Shown here: one piece after another, positions 24,257 through 32,012 of the stretch | Layout: every line of letters starts with the position of its first letter | Position numbering within the stretch: position 1 is the first letter of the stretch | NCBI GenBank assembly: GCA_008012315.1 | Contig: SSEL01000063.1 | Location: 1 to 39,986, forward strand | Direction: 5' to 3' | DNA length: 39,986 bases | DNA from: Rhodospirillaceae bacterium | GTDB taxonomy: Bacteria; Pseudomonadota; Alphaproteobacteria; Dongiales; Dongiaceae | Program-made: the position numbers and the translations under genes | Notes under the pieces: generated by a model | Database searches by the model: none | Seen by the model: only the letters and a program-made list of their open reading frames with translations | Told to the model about the DNA's origin: nothing

Positions 24257-25033
24257 ATGCTGCAGATCGAATCACAAGGTGCCTTGCGGGTTTTGACTTT
24301 CGACCGGCCGGAAGCGCGGAACGCGCTCAGCTCCGAGCTGCTGAAGGAAATGCGCGCCGCCATTCACACCGCGAAAGCGGATCGAAGCTGCCGCGCATTG
24401 ATGATCACCGGGCGCGGCAAAGCCTTCTGCGCCGGTGCCGACGTGCAGGAATGGGCGCTGGCGGAAGCCGCCGGCCAGTTGGAAACCTATGGCTGGACCG
24501 AGGCGGCTCATTCGCTCTGCGCCGAGATCTATGAGTTCGACCGGCCGACCATCGCTTTGATGAATGGCGCCGCGGTCGGCGCGGGGCTCGATCTTGCCTG
24601 CGCCTGCGATTTCCGCATCGCCTCCGATGCGGCGAAATTCTGCTGCGCCTATACCAAGATGGGTTATGCGCCGGATTGCGGCGGCACCTGGCTGCTGCCG
24701 AAGCTGATCGGCCGGGAAGCGGCCAAGCTTTTCGTCTTCACCGGCGATTTCTGGAATGCCGAGGAAGCCTTGCAGCGCGGCCTCATCACGGCGGTTTATC
24801 CGGCCGATCAATTGCTGGAAAAGGGCCTCGCTTTCGGCCAGAAGCTGGCCAATGGCCCGACCGTCGCCCTGTCGGCGGCGAAGCGGCTGATCAATGAAAG
24901 CGGCACGCGCAACCTGCAGGCCCAGCTCGCGGCCGAACTGATCGCCGGCGAGATCTGCGGCCGCTCGGACGATGCCAAGGAGGCGTTGAGCGCCGCCGTG
25001 GCCAAGCGTGAAGCGGTCTTCCAGGGACATTAG
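24257..25033 (+). CDS. Enoyl-CoA hydratase/isomerase family protein (PaaG-like)
   Basis: A 258-residue crotonase-fold protein. The oxyanion segments are GKAFCAGADVQEW and NGAAVGAGLDLACACDFRIAS. The two hydratase glutamates are not kept: the first position is Asp (GAGLDLA) and the second lies in CAYTKMG, with no Glu. Instead YAPDCGGTWLLPKLIGREAAK resembles PaaG-type isomerases, where an aspartate in the PDxGG segment is the catalytic residue. Isomerisation of an enoyl-CoA is therefore more likely than hydration (inference). GGGGAG precedes the ATG. The stop codon TAG is formed by the first bases of a folded repeat. It is the first gene of an operon with an acyl-CoA dehydrogenase and a dienoyl-CoA reductase. 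Confidence 0.88.
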   Translation: MLQIESQGALRVLTFDRPEARNALSSELLKEMRAAIHTAKADRSCRALMITGRGKAFCAGADVQEWALAEAAGQLETYGWTEAAHSLCAEIYEFDRPTIALMNGAAVGAGLDLACACDFRIASDAAKFCCAYTKMGYAPDCGGTWLLPKLIGREAAKLFVFTGDFWNAEEALQRGLITAVYPADQLLEKGLAFGQKLANGPTVALSAAKRLINESGTRNLQAQLAAELIAGEICGRSDDAKEALSAAVAKREAVFQGH

Positions 25034-25167
25034 AGCGCGATCGTCTTTGATGGCAGCATTATGCTTCCATCAAAGACGTGAACCGCCCTCTATCTTCTGG
25101 ATGAGAGGCGGATTTACGTTTTAGACAAAATCGCAAAGCGATTTCCGTCTAAAATAATCCGGCTCTA
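25031..25167. repeat. Folded intergenic repeat, copy 2 (three-armed cloverleaf-like element)
   Basis: Same frame as 4236-4373: TAGAGCGCGAT at the left end, GCCCTCTATCTT and GAGGCGGATT around the centre, ATCCGGCTCTA at the right end. The arms differ in sequence but still pair. In arm 1 GTCTTTGATGG (25043-25053) pairs with CCATCAAAGAC (25067-25077). In arm 3 TTTTAGAC (25119-25126) pairs with GTCTAAAA (25147-25154), capped by AAATCGC/GCGATTT. Its first three bases are the stop codon of the enoyl-CoA hydratase gene. It lies inside the operon, 38 bp before the next start. Confidence 0.85.
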
Positions 25168-25205
25168 CTTCCGTCAACAACCAAGCCTAACCGAAAGCAC
25201 TCACT

Positions 25206-26372
25206 ATGGCGTTCGATTTTTCGCAAACCGACGAACAGCGCATGCTGGTGGAGACCGTCCGCCAGTTCATCGAAAAGGAAATCTTCCCCCACGAACGCGA
25301 GGTCGATCGCGCCGGTGAGATGCCGGTGGATCTTGCCCGGCAGATCAAGGCACGCGCCAAGGAAGTCGGTCTCTATGCGGCGAACATGCCGGAAGAGGTC
25401 GGCGGCGGCGGTCTCGACGTCATGTCGCAGATGCTGATGGAGCGCGAGCTCGGCAAGTGCAATTGGGCGCTGCAGAAATTCGTCGGCCGCCCCTCGGCGA
25501 TCCTGATGGCTAGCCGCGACGAGCAGATCGAGAAATATCTGCTGCCGACCGTGCGGGGCGAGAAGATGGAAGCCTTCGCCTTGACCGAGCCCGGTGCCGG
25601 TTCCGACGCCATGTCGATCAGCACCCGCGCCGAGGCCGATGGCGACGATTATGTCCTCAATGGGGGCAAGCATTTCATCAGCGGCATCGGGCTGCCCGAT
25701 TTCGCTATCGTCTTCACCGTCACGGGTATCGATGAAACCAAGCGCGGCCCGCGCAAGCGCGTCACCGCCTTCCTGGTCGATCGCGATACGCCGGGCTTCA
25801 GCATCCGCCGCGGCCCGCGCTGCGTTTCCTACCGCGCCTATGATAATTACGAGCTTTTCTTCGACAATGTGCGCCTCAACAAACGCCAGATTCTGGGCGA
25901 GGAAGGCAAGGGCTTCGTGCTGGCCAATGAGTGGCTGACCGGCGGCCGGGTGATGGTTGCCGCCAATTGCTGCGGCAAGGCCGAGCGGGCGATGGAACTG
26001 GCGACCGATTGGGCGGCGACGCGCAAGCAGTTCGGCCAGACCATCGGCAAGTTCCAGGGTACCTCCTTCAAGCTCGCCGATATGGCGACGGAACTGCGCG
26101 CGGCCGACACCCTGGTTGCCTATACTTGCTGGAAGCTGGAGCAGGGCACCATGACCGATGCCGATGCCGCCATGGCGAAGCTCTTCGCCAGCGAGATGCT
26201 GGGCCGCGTCACCGACCAGGCGATCCAGATTTTCGGCGGCATGGGGTTGATGGATGAGCTGCCGCTGGAGATGATGTGGCGCGACGCCCGGATCGAGCGC
26301 ATCTGGGAAGGCACCTCGGAAATCCAGCGCCATATCATTTCGCGCGACATGCTGCGCGCCAAGGAACAGTAA
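25206..26372 (+). CDS. Acyl-CoA dehydrogenase
   Basis: A 388-residue FAD enzyme of beta-oxidation. The motifs are EAFALTEPGAGSDAMSIST (FAD and substrate), NGGKHFISGIGLPDFAIVF, QIFGGMGLMDELPLEMMWRD (FAD) and RIERIWEGTSEIQR with the probable catalytic glutamate. It differs from the dehydrogenase at 22078-23268, so the two may serve different acyl chains. No strong ribosome-binding site precedes the ATG, which follows the folded repeat by 38 bp. The stop region is duplicated (see the 16-bp repeat). Confidence 0.92.
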   Translation: MAFDFSQTDEQRMLVETVRQFIEKEIFPHEREVDRAGEMPVDLARQIKARAKEVGLYAANMPEEVGGGGLDVMSQMLMERELGKCNWALQKFVGRPSAILMASRDEQIEKYLLPTVRGEKMEAFALTEPGAGSDAMSISTRAEADGDDYVLNGGKHFISGIGLPDFAIVFTVTGIDETKRGPRKRVTAFLVDRDTPGFSIRRGPRCVSYRAYDNYELFFDNVRLNKRQILGEEGKGFVLANEWLTGGRVMVAANCCGKAERAMELATDWAATRKQFGQTIGKFQGTSFKLADMATELRAADTLVAYTCWKLEQGTMTDADAAMAKLFASEMLGRVTDQAIQIFGGMGLMDELPLEMMWRDARIERIWEGTSEIQRHIISRDMLRAKEQ

Positions 26373-26389
26373 AGCCAAGGAACAGTAAG
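26358..26389 (+). repeat. 16-bp tandem duplication at the end of the acyl-CoA dehydrogenase gene
   Basis: GCCAAGGAACAGTAA occurs at 26358-26372 and again at 26374-26388, one base apart. The first copy encodes the last residues AKEQ and the stop; the second repeats them after the stop and leads into the AGTAAGGAG ribosome-binding region of the next gene. It looks like replication slippage. Confidence 0.8.
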
Positions 26390-26403
26390 GAGTAGGATAG
26401 ATC

Positions 26404-27243
26404 ATGTTTCAGAAGGATCTGCTGAAGGGCAAACGTATCCTGGTGACCGGCGGCGGCACCGGCCTTGGCTACAGCATGGGACACCGTTTCCTTGAGCTGG
26501 GCGCCGAACTGGTGATCTGCGGCCGGCGCGAAGAAGTGTTGAAGGAAGCCGCCGAGAAATTGATGGCGGAGACCGGCGGCAAGGTCGAGACCCATGGCTG
26601 CGATATCCGCGACGCCGAAGCGGTCGATAAGATGATCGCCGCAATCTGGGAAAACGGCCCGCTGCATTCGCTGGTCAACAACGCCGCCGGCAACTTCATC
26701 TCGCGCACCGAAGACCTCAGCCCCCGCGCCGTCGATGCCGTGCTCAACATCGTGCTGCATGGCAGCGCCTATGCGACCCTGGCTTGCGGCAAGCGCTGGC
26801 TGAAGGAAGGCCGCAAGGCCTCTGTCCTCTCCATTGTCACCACCTATGCCTGGACGGGTTCGGCCTATGTGGTGCCCTCGGCCATGGCCAAGGCCGGCGT
26901 GCTGTCGATGATCCGCAGCCTGGCGGTGGAATGGGGCGGCCGTGGCGTGCGCCTCAATGCCATCGCCCCCGGCCCGTTCCCGACGAAGGGCGCCTGGGAA
27001 CGCCTGGTGCCGCGTGCCGATCTTGCCAAGAAGTTCGAGACCAACAACCCGCTGCAGCGGGTCGGCGATCACGGCGAGCTCGCCAATCTCGCGACCTTCC
27101 TGCTGTCGGATTTCGCCGGCTATATCAATGGCGAGGTCGTCACCATCGATGGCGGCGAATGGCTGCAGGGTGCGGGCCAGTTCAACTTCCTGCGCGAGAT
27201 GACCGATGCCGATTGGGAATCGCTGAAGCCGAAGAAGAAGTAA
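26404..27243 (+). CDS. SDR oxidoreductase, 2,4-dienoyl-CoA reductase (DECR1) type
   Basis: A 279-residue short-chain dehydrogenase. TGGGTGLG near residue 15 binds NADP(H), and NNAAGNF is the usual structural motif. The ordinary YxxxK is absent: four residues before Lys163 stands Ser159. The sequence TTYAWTGSAYVVPSAMAKAG aligns with mitochondrial 2,4-dienoyl-CoA reductase, where a tyrosine 15 residues before the lysine is catalytic; here that is Tyr148. The C-terminal DGGEWLQGAGQFNFLREM also matches DECR. It should reduce 2,4-dienoyl-CoA with NADPH during degradation of unsaturated chains, fitting the isomerase and dehydrogenase encoded before it. AAGGAG lies ahead of the ATG. Confidence 0.9.
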   Translation: MFQKDLLKGKRILVTGGGTGLGYSMGHRFLELGAELVICGRREEVLKEAAEKLMAETGGKVETHGCDIRDAEAVDKMIAAIWENGPLHSLVNNAAGNFISRTEDLSPRAVDAVLNIVLHGSAYATLACGKRWLKEGRKASVLSIVTTYAWTGSAYVVPSAMAKAGVLSMIRSLAVEWGGRGVRLNAIAPGPFPTKGAWERLVPRADLAKKFETNNPLQRVGDHGELANLATFLLSDFAGYINGEVVTIDGGEWLQGAGQFNFLREMTDADWESLKPKKK

Positions 27244-27267
27244 CGTTAGCGCGTTGAATCGGAAGGC

Positions 27268-27383
27268 AAAAAAGCCCCGGATGAGATTCCAGCCTTCGTT
27301 GCCCTATGAAGAAATCCGGTTATTCGCATTCAAGAAACGCGGAACCGGAGGCGGATGGCAGATCAAGGCTGGGGCTTTTCTTT
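27268..27383 (+). other. Structured convergent intergenic region, possible terminator or small RNA
   Basis: AAAAGCCCC (27270-27278) and CAGCCTT (27290-27296) can both pair with one downstream arm, AAGGCTGGGGCTTTT (27365-27379), which is followed by CTTT. An inner hairpin pairs CCGGTT (27316-27321) with AACCGG (27343-27348). The region lies between the reductase and the convergent agmatinase gene and shows no coding features. It may be a long terminator foldback. Confidence 0.4.
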
Positions 27384-27417
27384 CAGACAGACGGAAATCA
27401 TCCCTGACGCGCAGAAA

Positions 27418-28224
27418 TCATACCTGGCAGGTTTTCAGCATCATACCGGCCATCTCCTTCATCAGCTTGACAGCGACCGCCGCGGTCTGATTGCCGATGT
27501 CGCAGTGCGGATTGTATTCAACGAGATCGCCGGCGACGATCGGCTGATTGATGCTATGAATGAGATTGATGACTTGGCGCGGCGACGGGCCACCGGGTTC
27601 GCGATGTGACACACCGGGCGCGAAGGCCGGGTCAAGCCCATCAATATCGATCGACAGATAAACCGGCGTGTCGATGTCGAAACGCAGGCCCGGACGCCAA
27701 TCGCCCATCGCTACCACCTCGACGCCGAAACGCCTGAACTGATCACGATGATGATCGTTGATGGTGCGCAAGCCCACCTGAATCAGGCGATCGGCCAGCC
27801 CTTCTTCCATGATCCGGGCAAAAGGTGATGTGTGCGATCGGGGATTGCCTTGATACGCATGATAGATATCGGGATGGGCATCGACATGCAGGATCGTCAG
27901 CTTGGGATGATGCCGGCGCACTGCTCGCATGATGGGATGGGTGATGGCATGATCTCCGCCGAGGCAAAGCAGTGGCATCCCCAATGCCATCAGCCGGTCG
28001 ACATCCTGCTCGATCATGTCCCAGGGATCGGCAGCAGCGTCAAAAGCGATATTTCCCCGATCCATCACGCAGCTTGGTGCGCTGAGATCAAAGCCCGTCT
28101 CGCTCCATGAACTCTGCGTCTCGGCATGAAGCTCGCGCCGGATCGCGGCCGGCGCGTCTGCTGGCCCTCTCAGCAGTGAGGAATTTTCATCATTGGGGAC
28201 GCCTAACAGGGAAATACCGGTCAT
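27418..28224 (-). CDS. Agmatinase/arginase family ureohydrolase
   Basis: A 268-residue binuclear manganese hydrolase. The metal ligands are visible in CLGGDHAIT, HVDAHPDIY and LSIDIDGLDPAFAPG; the last is followed by SHREPGG, as in agmatinases. It would hydrolyse a guanidino compound such as agmatine to urea and the amine. The ATG at 28224 has AGGAGG 9 bases ahead; the open frame continues 14 codons upstream without such a site. It is divergent from a LysR gene with a palindromic operator between them. The real substrate could be another guanidino acid. Confidence 0.9.
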   Translation of the reverse strand: MTGISLLGVPNDENSSLLRGPADAPAAIRRELHAETQSSWSETGFDLSAPSCVMDRGNIAFDAAADPWDMIEQDVDRLMALGMPLLCLGGDHAITHPIMRAVRRHHPKLTILHVDAHPDIYHAYQGNPRSHTSPFARIMEEGLADRLIQVGLRTINDHHRDQFRRFGVEVVAMGDWRPGLRFDIDTPVYLSIDIDGLDPAFAPGVSHREPGGPSPRQVINLIHSINQPIVAGDLVEYNPHCDIGNQTAAVAVKLMKEMAGMMLKTCQV

Positions 28225-28326
28225 CAGGCCACGCCTCCTTTGCTGCGGCATCGTCGATGGGTGCAAGCCGACGGATTGCCTTGGCGTGGATTTATCGCCG
28301 GTAAATCATGTAGGTCTACTTCATTA

Positions 28327-28349
28327 ATCTAACTATATTTGTTAGATTT
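28327..28349. promoter_or_regulatory. Candidate LysR operator between agmatinase-like gene and lysR
   Basis: AATCTAAC and GTTAGATT form a perfect 8-bp inverted repeat with a 7-base AT-rich spacer, giving the T-N11-A pattern of LysR boxes. It lies directly ahead of the lysR start and about 100 bp upstream of the ureohydrolase start, fitting autoregulation and divergent activation. Coordinates may be off by one base. Confidence 0.6.
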
Positions 28350-28354
28350 ACTTG

Positions 28355-29248
28355 ATGTTTGATCTCGTTCGACTCCGCCTTCTCCGGGAACTCGCTCATC
28401 GCGGCACGATGATGGCCGTCGCCGATGCCATGGGGATGACGTCATCCGCCGTATCGCAACAACTGGCGACCCTGGAATATGAGGCCCGGGCAATCCTGTT
28501 GGAACGCATCGGCCGGCGCGTGCAACTGACGGCGGAGGGCCAGCGTCTCGCGATGCATGCCGAAGCCATTCTGCAGGCCGTCGAGGCCGCCGCGCTGGAT
28601 CCGCAAACCGCGGAAAAGCAGCCCCGGGGCATGGTCAGGGTCGGCAGCTTCCCGACTTTTGCCCAAGCCCGGCTTATGCCGGCAATCGCCGCTGTCCGGG
28701 CCCGCTATCCCGATATTGAGATCATCCTCTGCGAGATTGAATCCGCTGATGCGGCAACCGCCATACGCGATGGCCGATGTGACCTGGCGATCGCCTTCAG
28801 CTACAGCCTCGCACCTAAGGCGGACGTGCCGGGCATCGTTTCGAAGCAACTGCTGGATGAACCGGTTCTGCTTGCCTTGGGGAAAGAATGGCGCCGCGAA
28901 GCCGGGCCGATCGATCTTCGTCGTCTCGAAGGAGAAAAGTGGATTGTCGGTTCACGTCAGTTGGATGACCACGAACTCGCGTTACGCGCCTGCGCCTTGG
29001 CTGGTTTCGTGCCCCGGATCACCCATCGCATCGATGATTATAATCTGCTGCTGCATATGGTGGCGGCGGGCCTTGGTATCGGTTTTGTGCCGCAGATGGC
29101 GCTAGGTACGGCAAATACCAAAGATATCGTCAGGCGCGAAGCTGCCGGTCCGCCCCTCCACCGGCGCATCTCCGCCGTGATACGACACACCTCCGCCAAT
29201 ATGCCGACGATACGAGCCGTCCTATCGGCACTGCAGAATCCGGTATAA
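28355..29248 (+). CDS. LysR family transcriptional regulator
   Basis: A 297-residue regulator. The winged helix-turn-helix lies at residues 1-60 (ADAMGMTSSAVSQQLATLE), and the effector domain starts GMVRVGSFPTFAQARLMPAI. The C-terminal GLGIGFVPQMAL is typical of the family. It is divergent from the agmatinase-like gene and probably its activator. A TTG directly before the ATG at 28355 is an alternative start. No strong ribosome-binding site is seen, and the operator palindrome nearly touches the start. Confidence 0.9.
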   Translation: MFDLVRLRLLRELAHRGTMMAVADAMGMTSSAVSQQLATLEYEARAILLERIGRRVQLTAEGQRLAMHAEAILQAVEAAALDPQTAEKQPRGMVRVGSFPTFAQARLMPAIAAVRARYPDIEIILCEIESADAATAIRDGRCDLAIAFSYSLAPKADVPGIVSKQLLDEPVLLALGKEWRREAGPIDLRRLEGEKWIVGSRQLDDHELALRACALAGFVPRITHRIDDYNLLLHMVAAGLGIGFVPQMALGTANTKDIVRREAAGPPLHRRISAVIRHTSANMPTIRAVLSALQNPV

Positions 29249-29402
29249 ACGGCACAGGGACCAGTCGCTTAAACCTGCTTTCTTCTCCGCATGGCAACCG
29301 GCCGATGGCCTATTTTGATAAAACGAAGCCCAGATACAGTGTGCATCCGAGGATTCACGCCATAGCTGGGCTTTCGATTTCGCACTTTGGCCGAACGCCT
29401 GT

Positions 29403-29431
29403 AAAAGCGATCCAAGAGCTTTTGTTTTATT
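29403..29431 (+). terminator. Weak candidate terminator between convergent genes
   Basis: AAAAGC (29403-29408) pairs with GCTTTT (29418-29423) and is followed by GTTTTATT on the plus strand. It lies about 155 bp after the lysR stop and could also serve the convergent gene on the minus strand. The stem is short. Confidence 0.35.
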
Positions 29432-29444
29432 GCCTGGGGCGCCG

Positions 29445-29993
29445 TTAAGGCCGCGCGGTGCCTTCGAGGTCGAGATCGCCGGATTCGATAGCACCGCGCA
29501 AGGCGGCGAGGCCGCGATCGATTTCCTCATACATTTCGCGGGCGCGACCGAGGTCGCGAATATCGCTTTCGGTGATCGGGCCGCGCTTCGGATTGCCGAG
29601 ATCGACCACCTGGGCCAGATAACGGCCGCGCAGCTTGGCGGCAAGACGAACGACGCGCTGGATTTCCGCCGGAGCGGCGCCGATCACGGCATTGGTGGTT
29701 TCCGCCCGGGTGAAGTTCCGCATTTCATGATTGAGATGGCAGAGATACTGGCCGACCGAGGGCGAGGTGGTCAGCAGCTTGGCGCGGCGGCGGGCGTCTT
29801 CCGCCATCAGTTGCACCATATTGGTTTTCGAATCGGCGGCATGCGGGACCGGCGCGGCGTGGTCGGCGGTCATCGCCGTCAGCGTCGCCCCACCCAGGGT
29901 CGGACCAGCGCGATTCTGCCCGGCAGATTCTGCCCGAGGAGCCATGGCCGATAGCTCTTTGCCTTCATCGCGGCGCGCAAACATCGATAACAT
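29445..29993 (-). CDS. Hypothetical protein, 182 residues
   Basis: I do not recognise this protein. Residues 1-60 are polar and probably disordered. Residues about 60-182 are predicted mostly helical by eye (MVQLMAEDARRRAKLLT, ETTNAVIGAAPAEIQRVVRLAAKL, RAREMYEEIDRGLAALRGAI), with the short conserved-looking segment NHEMRNFTRAET. No signal peptide or membrane segment. GGGGAAG precedes the ATG at suitable distance, and codon use matches neighbours, so it is likely a real gene. The REC/GGDEF-like gene ends about 100 bp upstream on the same strand; a shared role in signalling is possible but unproven. Confidence 0.65.
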   Translation of the reverse strand: MLSMFARRDEGKELSAMAPRAESAGQNRAGPTLGGATLTAMTADHAAPVPHAADSKTNMVQLMAEDARRRAKLLTTSPSVGQYLCHLNHEMRNFTRAETTNAVIGAAPAEIQRVVRLAAKLRGRYLAQVVDLGNPKRGPITESDIRDLGRAREMYEEIDRGLAALRGAIESGDLDLEGTARP

Positions 29994-30092
29994 ATGGCTT
30001 CCCCATGATTAGTTGCTGGGCGTCGATATTGACGCCCCTTTAAGGGAAGCAAGCGGCGTGCCAGATTTTATGACGGGTGGCCCGGCGGGATT

Positions 30093-31019
30093 TTAACCAA
30101 ACGCGAAGTCGTTATGGCCGCGGCTGATGACCTGCTGCAGGGCGCCGGTGGCCCGGTCGACCAGTCCTTCGGCCTGGGTGGCGCTGGTGGGGTAGAGGGC
30201 GATGCCGACAGCCACCAGGACGGTCTGGCTGCCTTTATCGGCATCGATCGGCTTGGTCAATTCGCTGACGATCTTTTCCGCGACGATCTGCACGTCTTCG
30301 ATGCGCGGCATGGCTTCGGCCAGGATGGCGAATTGCCGCCGCTCGAACCGGGCGAGGGTGTCGCTGGCCCGCATGATCTGCTGCAACCGCCCGGCCAGGA
30401 CGCGCATCAAGGCATCCTCGTCATCCAGCGAGAGCAGGCCCTGGTCCGGCTGCGGGATCGGGGCGATGTCGATCAGCAGGACGGCAAAGAAATCCTGGTT
30501 CCGCCTGGCGCGGCGCTCGGCGAGACCGAGAAATTCCCAGAACAAAGGCGGGGTTGCCAAGCCGGTCGCGGCATCGCGCATTTTCAGGCGCGACAGGTGG
30601 CGTTCGCTGTGACGGCGATTGACCACGGACCGCAAGGCCCGGCGCAAGCCGTTGGGTGTCAGATCCTGGCGCTGCATGACGTCGACCGCGCCGTTTTCGA
30701 GATAGGATTGTTCCGTCTCGGCATCGGCCTTGCCGGCAATGACGATGACGGCGCCGCGCCGCGCCAGCTCATCGATGACCCGCAGGTGATCCGTTTCCGT
30801 CGGCAATTTCAGGGCGTCGAGATCGAGCAGGAACACATTGCCCGCCGTGCCCCCCGCAGCTTCCACGGTGTTCGCGCTGCTGAAGCCGAGAGTTGCGCTG
30901 GTTTTGGCGCAAAGCTGGCACACCCAGTCGATTTCCGCCTGGTTCGGCGAAATCATCGTCAACAGGATCGGGTCGGACGCGGCAAGAAAAGTCACGATCG
31001 GCTGCTCCTCGACAGCCAA
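30093..31019 (-). CDS. Receiver-like protein with degenerate GGDEF domain
   Basis: A 308-residue cytoplasmic protein. Residues 1-140 resemble a response-regulator receiver: NVFLLDLDAL places Asp residues near the phosphorylation position and VIVIAG follows. Residues 145-305 follow the GGDEF fold: RDAATGLATPPLFWEFL corresponds to the opening DxLTGL segment and VLLIDIAPI to the metal-binding strand. The active-site hairpin reads RFERRQFAIL (about 222-231) in place of GGDEF, and the second metal aspartate is lost. It should not make cyclic di-GMP and may act as a binding or scaffold protein. It is divergent from a phosphotransferase gene. Confidence 0.8.
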   Translation of the reverse strand: MAVEEQPIVTFLAASDPILLTMISPNQAEIDWVCQLCAKTSATLGFSSANTVEAAGGTAGNVFLLDLDALKLPTETDHLRVIDELARRGAVIVIAGKADAETEQSYLENGAVDVMQRQDLTPNGLRRALRSVVNRRHSERHLSRLKMRDAATGLATPPLFWEFLGLAERRARRNQDFFAVLLIDIAPIPQPDQGLLSLDDEDALMRVLAGRLQQIMRASDTLARFERRQFAILAEAMPRIEDVQIVAEKIVSELTKPIDADKGSQTVLVAVGIALYPTSATQAEGLVDRATGALQQVISRGHNDFAFG

Positions 31020-31127
31020 CCTCGCAGAGCACTCTTAAGAAAAAATTAAATACAGTTTTACGGTTGTGCGACTTTGCCCACTGGCAATGCCGTTGCTGCC
31101 GCTGCGGATTTTGATTAGAGACGGGTG

Positions 31128-32012
31128 ATGTCCTTGCCGCCCGATCTTCTTCTCGCCCTGACGGGCATCCCGTTGCTGGCGGCCGTCCCGGTCGCGGATT
31201 GGTCGGTCGCGCGCCTGGGCGGCATCACCAACCGCAATTACCGGCTCTGCCATCTGCAAAGCGGGCGCGATTACGTGCTGCGCCTGCCGGGTGCGGGTGG
31301 CGATCAGTATCTCAATCGCGCCGCGGGCATACATAATGCTATCCTGGCCGCCGAGATCGGCATCGCCCCGGCGGTCCTGTTCGCCGACGAGACGCAAGGC
31401 TGGCAGGTCACGGCCTTTCTGCCCGATGCCGTTCCGCTGCAATCGGCCGATTTCCACGATCCGGACATGCTGGCGGCGGTCGGACATATCATCGGCAAGC
31501 TGCAAAGGTCCGGCGCGGCCTTCCAGCATGAGATGCGCCCCTTCGTCATTTCCGACCGCTATTTATCGCTGGCGCCGGAACCACGCTTGCAACAACTTCG
31601 CTGGGCTGCGGGCTGGCTGGAAACGGCCATCGAAGGTCCTGGGCACCCGCTGGTGCCAGGCCATATCGATCCCAATCCGACGAATTTCCTGCGCCTGCCG
31701 GATGACAGCCTGTGGCTGATCGATTGGGAATTTTCAGCCCGCGCCGATCCCTTCTGGGATATCGGTGCGATCGCGCTCGACAACGAGCTGAACGCGGCGG
31801 AGATCGACAGCCTGCTTGCCGCTGCCGGACATGCCGTGACGCCGCAAGCCGTCTTGCGCGTCGCCCATTTCAAGACGGCTTTGTGCCTGGTCGCGGCGAG
31901 CTGGGCTTTCGTGGAAATCACCGCCGGCAACCAGACGGCGGATCTGCGGGATTTCGCCGAACAGCGCCTGTCGGCTTTTGCCGGCTGTCTGGCGGATCTG
32001 GCTGGGCGTTGA
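31128..32012 (+). CDS. Choline/ethanolamine kinase-like phosphotransferase (APH fold)
   Basis: A 294-residue kinase of the aminoglycoside phosphotransferase/choline kinase superfamily. LGGITNRNYRL is the nucleotide-binding loop and DYVLRLPG carries the ATP-binding arginine strand. The catalytic Brenner motif is GHIDPNPTNFL, followed by the metal-binding LIDWEFSA and PFWDIGAIAL. LGGITNRNY and IDWEFS favour a choline-kinase-like enzyme (LicA type), but thiamine kinase is also in this fold. The ATG at 31128 with AGAG upstream is preferred over the adjacent GTG. Its stop lies in a 16-bp tandem repeat shared with the convergent kinase gene. Confidence 0.83.
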   Translation: MSLPPDLLLALTGIPLLAAVPVADWSVARLGGITNRNYRLCHLQSGRDYVLRLPGAGGDQYLNRAAGIHNAILAAEIGIAPAVLFADETQGWQVTAFLPDAVPLQSADFHDPDMLAAVGHIIGKLQRSGAAFQHEMRPFVISDRYLSLAPEPRLQQLRWAAGWLETAIEGPGHPLVPGHIDPNPTNFLRLPDDSLWLIDWEFSARADPFWDIGAIALDNELNAAEIDSLLAAAGHAVTPQAVLRVAHFKTALCLVAASWAFVEITAGNQTADLRDFAEQRLSAFAGCLADLAGR

